Shown: positions 32,154 through 39,846 of the stretch, in pieces | How positions within the stretch are numbered: the first letter of the stretch is position 1 | Layout of the letters: the number at the start of each line of letters is the position of its first letter | Assembly (NCBI GenBank): GCA_021822985.1 | Contig: JAKAPZ010000008.1 | Location: 1 to 39,846, forward strand | Direction of reading: 5' to 3' | DNA: 39,846 nt | Source of the DNA: Thermoplasmata archaeon | GTDB lineage: Archaea > Thermoplasmatota > Thermoplasmata > Thermoplasmatales > Thermoplasmataceae | The notes under the pieces: generated by a model | Told to the model about the DNA's origin: nothing | Seen by the model: only the letters and a program-made list of their open reading frames with translations | The model's database searches: none | Position numbers and translations under genes: made by a program

Positions 32154-33389
32154 TCAGTTGATTTCAAATTCTACAGGTTCTTCTGAACAGACTATTTTCC
32201 CGCCTCTTATGACAATGTATGGCTTCAGGGTGTCCCATAAATAGAATATGTCCCTCAGTTCATCTGCCCTGTAAAGAACAATGTCTGCATCCATTTTTTC
32301 CTCTATGGCCCCCTTTTTGTCCTGTATGTCAAGTGAATATGCAGCGTTGGCAGTCATGGCATTTAGCGTTTCTTCCACGGTGAGATGACAGAACCGTATT
32401 GCCAGATTTCCCACAAACTGCATATTGGTGACGGGATTCAGCGGTGAGTGATCACTTGCCACTGCAACAGGAACCCCATGCTCAATCCACTTCCTGCCGT
32501 CCGCATATTTTTCCCCAAGTGAGAATGCAGTTGAAGGAAGGATAGTTGCTACTGCTCCGGATCTCCTGACAGATTCCATTCCCTTCTCCTGCGTCTTGAG
32601 AAGGTGATCAACTGATCTTATGGGAAATTTATCACAAAGTCCTGTGGCCCCTATATCATCTATCTCATCTGCGTGAAGCCTGAGCGGAATCTTATCTTTC
32701 TGAGCATGGCTGAAATATTCTCCTACCTCATTCACATCAAAGGCCCCTGAATCGCAGAAAGCGTCAGTGAAGTCAAATGTGCCTTTCAATTGTGAAAGCA
32801 TTTTAACGGATTCTTCAAGATATTCCCTTCTCCCGGATTCCGGAGGCAATGCGTGAAGGGGCAGGAAAGTTTTCAGTATCCTTATATCATATGCTTTTTC
32901 AAGCATTTTCATCGTACTGATCATTCTCTTCTCTGATTCAAGTTCCAGTCCATACCCCGATTTCATCTCGACTGCAGTTACTCCGTTTCTCATGAAGGAT
33001 TCCAGCCTTACGGCGGTTTCTGAGAACAGATCGATTTCAGGAGAGGCCCTTGTATCCCTGACGGTTTTCAGTATTCCGTTGCCGGATTTCAAGAGATCCA
33101 GATACGTCATTCCCCCTGCCCTGAGCTCAAATTCTCTTGATCTGTTGCCTCCATAGAGCATATGGGTATGACTGTCGATAAAACCGGGAATTGCAATGAG
33201 TCCGGAACCGTCTATCCTCTCTGCACCGGGGACTCCTGTTCCACTCTCATATATGCCCCGTATTTTTCCTTCGGAAATATGAATGGATCTGTTTCCGGAA
33301 ATGGAAAGGGCCCCCTGCATGCTGCCCGAAAGGGGGCCTTTTTTGCCTGCCGTGTATATTCGCTTCACGTTCTCTATGATCAGTTCCAT
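32154..33389 (-). CDS. hutI: imidazolonepropionase
   Basis: This 411-residue amidohydrolase opens the imidazolone ring to formimino-glutamate, the third step of histidine degradation. Metal and substrate signatures are IDSHTHMLYGGNRSREFELR, VEMKSGYGLELESEKRMI, FLPLHALPPE, LHADEIDDIG and ASDHSPLNPVTNMQ. It provides the substrate of the formiminotransferase at 3.8 kb. Histidase and urocanase are not in this window. It stands alone, convergent with the zinc-ribbon gene and downstream of the peptidase gene (32 bases). Confidence 0.95.
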   Translation of the reverse strand: MELIIENVKRIYTAGKKGPLSGSMQGALSISGNRSIHISEGKIRGIYESGTGVPGAERIDGSGLIAIPGFIDSHTHMLYGGNRSREFELRAGGMTYLDLLKSGNGILKTVRDTRASPEIDLFSETAVRLESFMRNGVTAVEMKSGYGLELESEKRMISTMKMLEKAYDIRILKTFLPLHALPPESGRREYLEESVKMLSQLKGTFDFTDAFCDSGAFDVNEVGEYFSHAQKDKIPLRLHADEIDDIGATGLCDKFPIRSVDHLLKTQEKGMESVRRSGAVATILPSTAFSLGEKYADGRKWIEHGVPVAVASDHSPLNPVTNMQFVGNLAIRFCHLTVEETLNAMTANAAYSLDIQDKKGAIEEKMDADIVLYRADELRDIFYLWDTLKPYIVIRGGKIVCSEEPVEFEIN

Positions 33390-33421
33390 AGCCTGCCACT
33401 TCTCCCTTAATTATTTGGTTT

Positions 33422-34114
33422 TTATACGGCAAATCCTGTCAGATAAGATGCCATTGTGATGAAATATGCCATCGATATGAATATGATGAATGGTATATTA
33501 TATGAAACCATTGTTTTTCCCTTCCTTTCAAATTTCCTGAACTTCACGGTGTCAATATCTCCTGAGTAGGGGGCCATCATTCCCATGGATCCTGTGGTTC
33601 TTTTCATGATGTACATTGCCCATGAGAAAGCAAATGCGGAGCTCATGCCTGTATTCATGAAGAAAAGCATCGAGACAGGTATCTGCACATAGGGCGAAAT
33701 AGGAATATACAGGATATTCAGGGAGAACATTATTGCTATGAGCCCTTTGATGTCTCCCTTTCCAAAGAGGATTTCCCTGTATCCCATGAATGCCATCATA
33801 ATCATGAATATCCATGTGATCATTCCGGAGAAATCCGCAAGAGCTGACATTACTGCAAAACCTGCCACAGATATTATGGATACCCCTGCAAGATATACTG
33901 TGCTGTCCGCATCAATAAATACAATGAGGAAAAGAATAATTGCAAACAGTGCAATTATCAGCTGCCCTTCTAATACGGAAACTATGGCTGCCACAGCCAT
34001 TGCAGGAATAAAAAGTATGAAGGGCACGCTTCTCTTTTTATGATCCCTGAATGAAGCATATATCAGCGTAACAGCAACAACAATAAACTCAGGGGCCACA
34101 AGATACGGATTCAT
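33422..34114 (-). CDS. A24 prepilin/preflagellin-type leader peptidase
   Basis: This 230-residue membrane protein has about six hydrophobic segments and the two catalytic aspartates of the A24 family: Asp24 in YASFRDHKKRSVP and Asp121 in LFGKGDIKGL (GxGD). It cleaves the type III signal peptide of archaeal pilins or archaellins. No pilin, archaellin or assembly genes are in the window, so the substrates lie elsewhere. Its ATG overlaps the stop of a very short upstream reading frame (ATGA), see the finding at 34113-34179. Confidence 0.88.
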   Translation of the reverse strand: MNPYLVAPEFIVVAVTLIYASFRDHKKRSVPFILFIPAMAVAAIVSVLEGQLIIALFAIILFLIVFIDADSTVYLAGVSIISVAGFAVMSALADFSGMITWIFMIMMAFMGYREILFGKGDIKGLIAIMFSLNILYIPISPYVQIPVSMLFFMNTGMSSAFAFSWAMYIMKRTTGSMGMMAPYSGDIDTVKFRKFERKGKTMVSYNIPFIIFISMAYFITMASYLTGFAV

Positions 34115-34215
34115 TTCAGTTCTTCCTGCTTAATCATGAAGTCGTTCATATCAACTTCTCCCGTCAGACACAGGGTCCCTTCCACAAAAATAAGATGATG
34201 TCAGTGTTTTCAAAG

Positions 34216-34971
34216 TCACACCTCAAAAGTGGAAGAACCCACAAGTTGTTTTGCGCATTCCATGCTTCTGTATCCTATATTCCTGTTTTCAAGATGATCC
34301 CTCACATGGCTGTACGCCAGATCAGGAGTATTGTTCTCGTCGGAAAGATGGATCAGCACGATGTCTGTAGATGAATCTGCGCAATTCTCAAGAACCTCTG
34401 CGGCCTGGTAATTTGACAGATGTCCACGGGTACTCTCGATTCTTTTCTTCAGAACAGCGGAATAGGGGCCCGTCCTGAGCATTTCCAGATCATGGTTTGC
34501 CTCCATTGCAATGAGATCCGAATCCTGCAGTTTCTGGATGTGCTCCATAGGAAAATAGCCAAGATCAGAGAAAAGGGATATTTTCCTGTCGTTGTACCTG
34601 ATTATATAACCGACAGGATCAAGGGCATCATGGGATATGGGTATGGCTTCAACGACAAAATTTCCAATGATTGTGGTTTCCCTGATCGGATATGTTCCTG
34701 GAATTTTAAGCGCATCCCTCACCTTTGGCCTCATATATATGTCGCAGTTCAGCCTGTTTCTTGCAGCGCTGAGGCCCTTTGCATGATCAGAATGCTCATG
34801 TGTGAGGAATACAGAAAGGCTGCCGTATTTCAGGCCGATCTCCTCCGCCCTTGCCTGAAACTTCTTCACCGATATGCCAAAATCTATGACTATGGCGTCT
34901 TCCCCATCCCATAAAACAGTGGAATTTCCCTTACTGCCACTGGAAACAATATTCATCTTTATGTCATACAA
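34216..34971 (-). CDS. metallo-beta-lactamase-fold hydrolase
   Basis: This 251-residue protein has the MBL metal motif THEHSDHAKGL (residues 57-63 for HEHSDH), an upstream IVIDFGIS segment and downstream ISHDALDPVGYII, SLFSDLGYFP and HLSDENNTPD. The N-terminal MNIVSSGSKGNSTVLWDG is characteristic of the YycJ/WalJ-like branch, associated with RNA or DNA processing in bacteria. Two metals are expected. The role in archaea is unknown; 5'-exonuclease-like activity is a guess. A 100-base gap separates it from the peptidase gene. Confidence 0.88.
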   Translation of the reverse strand: MYDIKMNIVSSGSKGNSTVLWDGEDAIVIDFGISVKKFQARAEEIGLKYGSLSVFLTHEHSDHAKGLSAARNRLNCDIYMRPKVRDALKIPGTYPIRETTIIGNFVVEAIPISHDALDPVGYIIRYNDRKISLFSDLGYFPMEHIQKLQDSDLIAMEANHDLEMLRTGPYSAVLKKRIESTRGHLSNYQAAEVLENCADSSTDIVLIHLSDENNTPDLAYSHVRDHLENRNIGYRSMECAKQLVGSSTFEV

Positions 34972-35119
34972 TAAATGTGAATTTGTAATTTGTTCTTAAA
35001 TTTTACAGTGTTTCCTGCAAAACTTGGAAGTTTTTAATATGATATAAAACAGGATTCCATGATGGATTGCCTGGAAAAACAGCGTTTTTCAATATGCGGA
35101 AGAAAAATTTATGCGATCA
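34972..35119. other. 148-base intergenic stretch
   Basis: The stretch is AT-rich and holds a TATA-like tttttaatatg (35034-35044), followed by a possible 25-codon plus-strand ORF from ATG 35059 (MMDCLEKQRFSICGRKIYAI), for which I see no further support. It may instead encode a short RNA. Confidence 0.3.
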
Positions 35120-35284
35120 TTAAGACTGGCCATTAAATTTCTCAATTCTTGATTCGAGTTTTTTAAGTTCATAAGGGTCAAGAGGTTTTGATCTTTTTTC
35201 AAGTTTCCTTCTCAATTTTTCCCTCCTGGCCGCATCCCTGCAAAGATTCAGGACACCTATTTCATATTTTTCCAGTTCTCTCAT
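35120..35284 (-). CDS. 54-residue charged small protein (not in ORF track)
   Basis: Read on the minus strand, an ATG at 35284 opens a 54-residue frame: RELEKYEIGVLNLCRDAARR ... RSKPLDPYELKKLESRIEKF. It is lysine-, arginine- and glutamate-rich, predicted all-helical, with an amphipathic pattern like a short coiled coil. A TATA-like tttataaaat (plus 35309-35318) is centred 30 bases upstream of the ATG, right for a leaderless start. It was missed because it is below 60 residues. I do not recognise the family. Confidence 0.6.
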   Translation of the reverse strand: MRELEKYEIGVLNLCRDAARREKLRRKLEKRSKPLDPYELKKLESRIEKFNGQS

Positions 35285-35308
35285 GATATCTCATAAGAAT
35301 GTACCCCC

Positions 35309-35318
35309 ATTTTATAAA
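35309..35318 (-). promoter_or_regulatory. TATA-like box for the 54-residue gene
   Basis: On the minus strand it reads tttataaaat, about 30 bases before ATG 35284. Confidence 0.5.
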
Positions 35319-35419
35319 TTTTTCATGAGTGTGAAAATGTGGCAAAACTTTTGTTTTAAGCAGTTTGATTTCTCATCATGAATATTGTCTGCGAATCGAT
35401 TGTAAATGGTCCTTTATGA

Positions 35420-35665
35420 TGTAGGGAGTTTGTTAAAAACTTCTCAAGAGGAAGAGGGAATGAATCTTCTTATTTTTCATATATCCAAATGTTGGGGGCC
35501 ACTAACAGCATGGCAGAAATGGTCCTGAGACACCATGTCATATACAGGAAGATCACAAGTGGCAAAACGTCTGAAATGTGTTCAAATGCATACACAACAT
35601 TGATTTTCATAACATATAAGGTTAAACCTGAAGAAAAAAACTTTATCAAAGACGCTCTGAGATAA
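35420..35665 (+). pseudogene. remnant of an IS66-type transposase C-terminus
   Basis: An open frame of 81 codons with no good start gives residues including FSYIQMLGATNSMAEMVLRH and HVIYRKITSGKTSEMCSNAY. This matches the C-terminal part of IS66-family transposases, where a TNNxAER...RxxVxxRKIxxG-type stretch contains the last catalytic glutamate; here it is the Glu of NSMAEM. The N-terminal two thirds and any terminal repeats are missing, and an in-frame TGA lies directly upstream. It is a decayed insertion-sequence relic within the 490-base gap between the 54-residue gene and rpoK; the rest of that gap shows nothing else but the rpoK promoter. Confidence 0.65.
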
Positions 35666-35735
35666 ATCGTTTACAAATAAAGATCAGATCCGGAATGAGA
35701 TGCACATTCCACTGACCTGTTACTCTCAATGCAAA

Positions 35736-35760
35736 AAAACTTATACTATCTTTTATTACC
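35736..35760 (+). promoter_or_regulatory. promoter region of rpoK
   Basis: The sequence aaaaacttatactatcttttattac contains TATA-like ttatacta and tttatta about 20-35 bases before ATG 35779. Confidence 0.4.
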
Positions 35761-35778
35761 TAAAAGCGCACGGTGCTT

Positions 35779-35943
35779 ATGTCTTATACTAAATTTGAAA
35801 AAGCCAGAATAATTGGTGCAAGATCACTACAGATTTCCATGGGTGCTCCGGTAATTATTGATGTACCAAAACACATCATTGACCCGGTTGACATTGCAAT
35901 GCTTGAATTCGATAAAAGCGTGCTTCCCATAACAATAAGATAA
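35779..35943 (+). CDS. rpoK: DNA-directed RNA polymerase subunit K (Rpb6 homologue)
   Basis: This 54-residue protein reads [40 protein letters not shown] and ends SVLPITIR, the almost complete RpoK core that clamps RNA polymerase subunits. It was not in the ORF track because it is shorter than 60 residues. A GTG two codons upstream (35773) is in frame but ATG is preferred. The stop is followed by a T-rich run (aattttatttttatt) that probably ends transcription for both this gene and the convergent metG. It is short at the N-terminus compared with the family. Confidence 0.93.
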   Translation: MSYTKFEKARIIGARSLQISMGAPVIIDVPKHIIDPVDIAMLEFDKSVLPITIR

Positions 35944-35962
35944 AATTTTATTTTTATTCGAG

Positions 35963-38086
35963 TTACCTTATTTGTGATCTGGATTCTACATTTCCATCCA
36001 CAGAAACAGGTTTCCCGTTTGCCATGAGGATCAGCCTTTTCCTGTTCAGCATCCCCGTAGGAACTGTTTTTCCATCTGACACATCTGTTCTGAGATCATA
36101 CTCCTTAAGGTCGTCAATCGCTATGGTGCCGGAATCATCATACGCCTCGTTGCCAAGTGTTATTTCCGTACCCTCTTTCTCATCAGTGGTCAGTATGTGT
36201 GCACCATTTGAATCCTGTGCGGCAAGGAGCATTCCTTGCGATTCGATTCCCCTTATTTTGGAATGCTTCAGGTTCTCAACCACGATTATCTTTCTTCCAA
36301 GGATCTTTTCCGGACTGTAGTATTTCTTCAGTCCGGCAACAAGGTCTATGACCTTTGTTCCGAGATCTACCTTGAAATGCAAAAGTGAATCTGCATTCGG
36401 ATGATCTTCAGCCTCGATGATCTTTCCGACCACAAGATGCATCTGGTTTGATCCTTCAGATTCAATCTCGATTTTGCTGAAAATGATTCCGCTCTCCTTT
36501 ATGTGGAAGTCACAATCCGATCCAAGATGGGAAAACATTTCATCCTTCACGTTGGGTTCACTGCCATGTACTGTTTTCCATGCCCTGATGGCCCCTGAGG
36601 GCACAAAAGGATAAATCATCAGTGTCAGGTATTCGATTGCTTTCAGGGAATGCCAGATCCTTGATGCTGTTGCATCCCTGTCTGTTTTTATGGTGTCCCA
36701 TGGCTTTGACTGGTTGAAATATGTATTCACAGCTTTGACGGATTCAAGCCAGATGGCAAGAGCTTTCCTGAATTCGATCCTGTCCATCTCTTCCCTGTAC
36801 TGTGCAAGTGACTGTTTCATCTTTTCCATCACTTCCCTGTCAAGATCATCCATGGGCCCCTGTTTCGGTACTATTCCCTTCCCTGCGGCAAAGGTGACAA
36901 CCCTGTTTACCAGGTTTCCGTATTTTCCATTCAGTTCAGAATTGACCTTCTCCTTCATTTCCTCAAGGGTGAAGTCTGAGTCCGATGATTCCGGGAGTAC
37001 GGATGAAACATAGTATCGTATGGAGTCCCTGTCCACATGTTCCAGAATCTCATTGACCGTATATCCTATCCCTCGTGACTTGGAGAATTTCTTTCCCCTG
37101 TATGTGAGGTATTCGTTTGCCGTAACCATCTTCGGGAGAGGATATTTTCCAGAAGCCATGTTCATTGCGGGAAGAAGTATGGAGTGGAAGAATATGTTGT
37201 CCTTCCCCATGAAATAGTATATGTTTCCGGAAGAATACATCTCTTTCCAGTAGTTTTCATCCCCCCTGATTCTTGAATATTTTATGGAGTTGGAAATGTA
37301 TCCCAGGAGAGCCTCAAACCAGACATAGATCCTCTTTCCCTCCATTCCTTCCATGGGAACCTTCACTCCCCAGTCCATGTCCCTTGTCATGGACCTGTCC
37401 TTCAGCCCGTCCTTTATCATGTTCAGGGAAAATATCCTGACATTGTTTCTCCACTCCTCCTTTCCCTGAAGCCATTCCCTTATCTCACTGTCAAGTTTTG
37501 AAGCAGTGAAGAATATATGATCTGTTTCCCTGAAATCAATGGGATTGCCGCAGATCGCACACCTTGGGTTTATGAGTTCCTGTGGCTCATTTATCCTTCC
37601 GCATTCATCGCACTGATCCCCTCTTGCACTCTCTGAGGAGCAGTTCGGGCAAGTTCCGTTGACATATCTGTCAGGTAGGAAGCGTTTGTCCACTGCGCAG
37701 TAGGATGCAATTATCATCCTCTTCTCAAGGTATCCCTTCTCCATGAGATCCATGAAGAATTTCTCAGAAAATTCCTGGTGAACCTCGTCCGTTGTCCTGC
37801 CAAAATAATCAAATTCAATATCCAGTTTCCTGAATGTTTCGAGATGTTCCTGATGGTAAATGGTGGCAATCTCCATGGGCGTCCTGCCCTCTTTCTCTGC
37901 CTTTATGGCTATGGGTGTCCCATATTCATCGCTTCCGCAGATGAACATTACCTCATGTCCTGAAATCCTGGAATACCTGTTGAATATATCCCCCGACAGA
38001 TAAGCCCCTGCTATGTGCCCTATGTGCAGGGAGTTGTTTGCATATGGCAATGCGCAGTTTATCACAATCTTAGTCTTCATTCTCAT
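35963..38086 (-). CDS. metG: methionyl-tRNA synthetase with C-terminal tRNA-binding domain
   Basis: This 707-residue class I synthetase has the HIGH motif in NNSLHIGHIAGAYL, two zinc-binding cysteine pairs (CPNCSSES, CDECG, plus CAICGNPI), the KFSKSRG (KMSKS) loop, an anticodon-binding helical domain, and from about residue 555 an EMAP/Trbp111-like OB domain (HLVVGKIIEAEDHPNADSLLHFKVDLG). Its ATG overlaps the lysS stop (ATGA). A second ATG two codons on is an alternative start. Confidence 0.96.
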   Translation of the reverse strand: MRMKTKIVINCALPYANNSLHIGHIAGAYLSGDIFNRYSRISGHEVMFICGSDEYGTPIAIKAEKEGRTPMEIATIYHQEHLETFRKLDIEFDYFGRTTDEVHQEFSEKFFMDLMEKGYLEKRMIIASYCAVDKRFLPDRYVNGTCPNCSSESARGDQCDECGRINEPQELINPRCAICGNPIDFRETDHIFFTASKLDSEIREWLQGKEEWRNNVRIFSLNMIKDGLKDRSMTRDMDWGVKVPMEGMEGKRIYVWFEALLGYISNSIKYSRIRGDENYWKEMYSSGNIYYFMGKDNIFFHSILLPAMNMASGKYPLPKMVTANEYLTYRGKKFSKSRGIGYTVNEILEHVDRDSIRYYVSSVLPESSDSDFTLEEMKEKVNSELNGKYGNLVNRVVTFAAGKGIVPKQGPMDDLDREVMEKMKQSLAQYREEMDRIEFRKALAIWLESVKAVNTYFNQSKPWDTIKTDRDATASRIWHSLKAIEYLTLMIYPFVPSGAIRAWKTVHGSEPNVKDEMFSHLGSDCDFHIKESGIIFSKIEIESEGSNQMHLVVGKIIEAEDHPNADSLLHFKVDLGTKVIDLVAGLKKYYSPEKILGRKIIVVENLKHSKIRGIESQGMLLAAQDSNGAHILTTDEKEGTEITLGNEAYDDSGTIAIDDLKEYDLRTDVSDGKTVPTGMLNRKRLILMANGKPVSVDGNVESRSQIR

Positions 38087-39585
38087 TCACCGCATAGAAA
38101 ACTCAATCTCTTCAGGACGGAATCCCTGTCGAGACCGGAAAGGAAGAAGCCTAGCCTGGGGCCCCTCTCCTTCCCTATTATTGCAATGTATATGGATGCA
38201 AATCCTGCTGCAGGTTCCATTCCGGATTTTTCAATGGCTTTCCTTGCTGATTCATGAATTGATTCCGGAGTCCAGCTTGCTGAAGCGGATAGCTCGGAAT
38301 GCAGGGCGCATATGACATTTTTCTGATCTGAATTCAACTCCACAGGATCAATTGTTCCGGATATCCTGAATTTTGATTCCTCCGGAGCATGAAGCCTGAT
38401 CCATTCCCTTGCCATGCTGATTCTCTCCTGGAGGATATCATCCCTGAATTTCACGTCTCCCCTGTTGATTATGCTTCCTATCCTGCTGTCGTCTGAATAT
38501 ATCTGCACCAGTGTGGTGAGATGCCTGTAGTCCGGTATCTCATCCTGGGATCTTCCTGCATCACAAAGATCAAGAATTGTCTTCTTGTCCGGATCCAGGT
38601 TTCCCTCCCTGAGCATCCTGTAAAGCCTTTCATATTCATCCACAAGATTCAAAAATCCTGCTCCCGGATCAAAATCAATGTATCTTGCAGGAGGAACCCT
38701 TGCAATTACATATCTTATGATTTCCGGTGGGGCAAACCTGAGCATCTCCTCTGCAGGTATGTTTATGCCCGTGGATGAGTGCATTGCCCCCTTCCCTTTC
38801 AGCAATATTCTCTCGAACATCATGGGTTCCGGTGCTTTGTATCCGAAAACCTGCTCGCTTATGGCCTTTCCCGTATCATAGGATCCGCCCTGTGTGCCAT
38901 GATCCTTGCCGAAAGGTTCCACCGTAACTCCGAGTATCTTCCATTTTGCGGGCCACTCCACCCTCCATGGAAGTTTTCCCTCGTCTTTGTATATATCACT
39001 CTCGCCCTTATGTCCGCATGAACATTCATAGGAGACTCTTCCATCCCTGTATCCAAGTACCTTTGCGCTGTTTATCCTGCCGCACTGCGCACATCTCGGA
39101 TTGTACGGAAACCAGTCATCTTCAATTTCCCTTCCTGAAAATTTCTCTAGGATATTCCTGATGGCATCCCTTTTCCTTATGGATTCGTCAATGATGTCCC
39201 CCAGCTTGCCATCCCGGTACAGTTCACCTGTCCTTATGACTTCAGGCCTGATATTCAGCCTGTCCATGGTCTTTATGAAGGGCTGGATGAAATATTCGGA
39301 ATACTTCAATGGCCCTTCAGGTGCAGGTATGTCCCTCAGTGGTTTTCCCACATGCTCTGCAAAGGATTCTGGAAGAAATGGGTAAACCTTCCTCAGTGGA
39401 TCAATATCATCACAGAGATAGATGAAATGAGAATCCATGTTCTCCATCTGGATGGATTTGTGTATGATGTCCCCGGTCATCACCTCCCTCACATTGCCAA
39501 AATGAATGAATCCGGAGGGGGAGATTCCCGTAGAAACCTTCTGCTTTCCGCTCATCTGAGAAGCGAACGATCTTCCCCAGTACAT
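38083..39585 (-). CDS. lysS: class I lysyl-tRNA synthetase
   Basis: This 500-residue enzyme is the class I LysRS typical of archaea, unrelated to the class II LysRS of most bacteria and eukaryotes. The HIGH-type motif is ISPSGFIHFGNVREV, the KMSKS-type loop is KGKGAMHSSTG, and an internal zinc ribbon is CAQCGRINSAKV ... CSCGH. PAKWKILGVTVEPFGKDHGTQGGSYDTG is highly typical. Its start follows the phosphoribosyltransferase stop by 2 bases and its end overlaps metG, so the three genes are one operon. Confidence 0.96.
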   Translation of the reverse strand: MYWGRSFASQMSGKQKVSTGISPSGFIHFGNVREVMTGDIIHKSIQMENMDSHFIYLCDDIDPLRKVYPFLPESFAEHVGKPLRDIPAPEGPLKYSEYFIQPFIKTMDRLNIRPEVIRTGELYRDGKLGDIIDESIRKRDAIRNILEKFSGREIEDDWFPYNPRCAQCGRINSAKVLGYRDGRVSYECSCGHKGESDIYKDEGKLPWRVEWPAKWKILGVTVEPFGKDHGTQGGSYDTGKAISEQVFGYKAPEPMMFERILLKGKGAMHSSTGINIPAEEMLRFAPPEIIRYVIARVPPARYIDFDPGAGFLNLVDEYERLYRMLREGNLDPDKKTILDLCDAGRSQDEIPDYRHLTTLVQIYSDDSRIGSIINRGDVKFRDDILQERISMAREWIRLHAPEESKFRISGTIDPVELNSDQKNVICALHSELSASASWTPESIHESARKAIEKSGMEPAAGFASIYIAIIGKERGPRLGFFLSGLDRDSVLKRLSFLCGE

Positions 39586-39587
39586 GT

Positions 39588-39846
39588 TTATTCTTTCCCA
39601 ATAAGTGAAGCCCTGAAAAGCGATCTTATTTTCACTCCGTCAATCTCGTCATCCTTCATCTTGGATACCAGAACAACCGCAAGCTTCACGTCTCCCCCCT
39701 CAGCCCTTATATCTTTTATCGTTCTCCTGAGGGTCTCCCCTGTGCTTGTAACATCGTCTATGACAACTATCTTCTTGTCCTTCACAGCTGCAAAATTGCT
39801 GCTGAAGTATCCGTCTTTCCTTGCAGGATGGGGCCTGTAGACTATG
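39588..39846 (-). CDS. phosphoribosyltransferase (orotate PRTase-like), N-terminus beyond window
   Basis: The frame is open to the window edge; 85 residues are visible. The PRPP-binding motif [18 protein letters not shown] is intact, preceded by [20 protein letters not shown]. In the track only the part from an internal GTG (39785) is listed. It is either orotate phosphoribosyltransferase (pyrE) or an archaeal PyrE-like regulator such as GfcR; the missing N-terminus, which would show or lack a DNA-binding domain, is needed to decide. It heads an operon with lysS and metG. Confidence 0.8.
   Translation of the reverse strand, partial: IVYRPHPARKDGYFSSNFAAVKDKKIVVIDDVTSTGETLRRTIKDIRAEGGDVKLAVVLVSKMKDDEIDGVKIRSLFRASLIGKE

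Noticed and set aside
35059-35136. 25-codon plus-strand ORF with a TATA-like element
   Set aside because: Too short to support without conservation; it partly overlaps the antisense 54-residue gene.
1-39846. CRISPR arrays, rRNA genes, intact insertion sequences, replication origin
   Set aside because: No regularly spaced repeats, rRNA-like stretches, paired terminal repeats or origin-like repeat clusters were seen.

Overview
The window is a gene-dense stretch of an archaeal chromosome, most likely from an acidophilic member of the Thermoplasmatales (Thermoplasmata). The evidence is archaeal-type information genes (RNA polymerase subunit K, ribosomal proteins L11, L1, P0/L10 and acidic P1/L12, class I lysyl-tRNA synthetase, Dph2, a DRG-type GTPase), archaeal lipid genes (HMG-CoA synthase, thiolase, DUF35), a secreted acid protease of the sedolisin (S53) family, and many TATA-like boxes about 25 bases before start codons, as expected for leaderless archaeal transcripts. 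I cannot name the species. I see no rRNA, tRNA, CRISPR array or intact insertion sequence.

Layout. 1-8,400: end of an unrecognised gene, an alpha/beta hydrolase, pyruvate phosphate dikinase, then a compact operon of formiminotransferase, formimino-THF cyclodeaminase and an ACT-domain threonine/serine dehydratase, a DRG GTPase and a membrane protein. 8,465-13,900: the ribosomal stalk cluster L11/L1/L10/L12 with a small membrane protein, a ComB homologue divergent from L11, the archaeal pterin pyrophosphokinase MptE, a DUF373 membrane protein and a small winged-helix protein. 14,000-16,000: an orphan gene and the S53 protease. 16,200-24,140: an accessory catabolic locus with an MFS transporter, SDR dehydrogenase/epimerase, cyclase-family hydrolase, split SAF/UxaA dehydratase, zinc alcohol dehydrogenase, GntR/FCD regulator, YciI protein and a DRE-TIM aldolase/synthase. 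24,290-26,930: an ABC transporter operon ending in its own winged-helix gene. 27,130-29,750: HMG-CoA synthase, thiolase and DUF35. 29,760-35,000: Dph2, a Rieske protein, small unknowns, imidazolonepropionase, an A24 prepilin peptidase and a beta-lactamase-fold hydrolase. 35,000-39,846: a 54-residue unannotated ORF, an IS66-type transposase relic, rpoK, and an operon of a phosphoribosyltransferase (cut by the window end), lysS and metG.

How the genes fit together. HutI plus the formiminotransferase/cyclodeaminase pair form the last steps of histidine catabolism feeding one-carbon units into tetrahydrofolate, and MptE makes the pterin precursor. The 16.2-24.1 kb locus behaves as one regulon: a GTATAC palindrome, similar to UxuR/ExuR operators of bacterial hexuronate regulation, occurs at all four of its promoters, and in three of them sits about 20-21 bases upstream of the TATA centre. 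I regard this sugar-acid-like (or sulfolactate-like) degradation system with its regulator as the best candidate for an undescribed system here. The second notable point is the thiolase in the mevalonate cluster, which lacks both the catalytic cysteine of the CASG motif and the histidine of the GHP motif.

Genes of under 60 residues missing from the supplied ORF track, found by direct reading, are rpoK (35779-35943), a 54-residue ORF (35120-35284) and the transposase relic (35420-35665).
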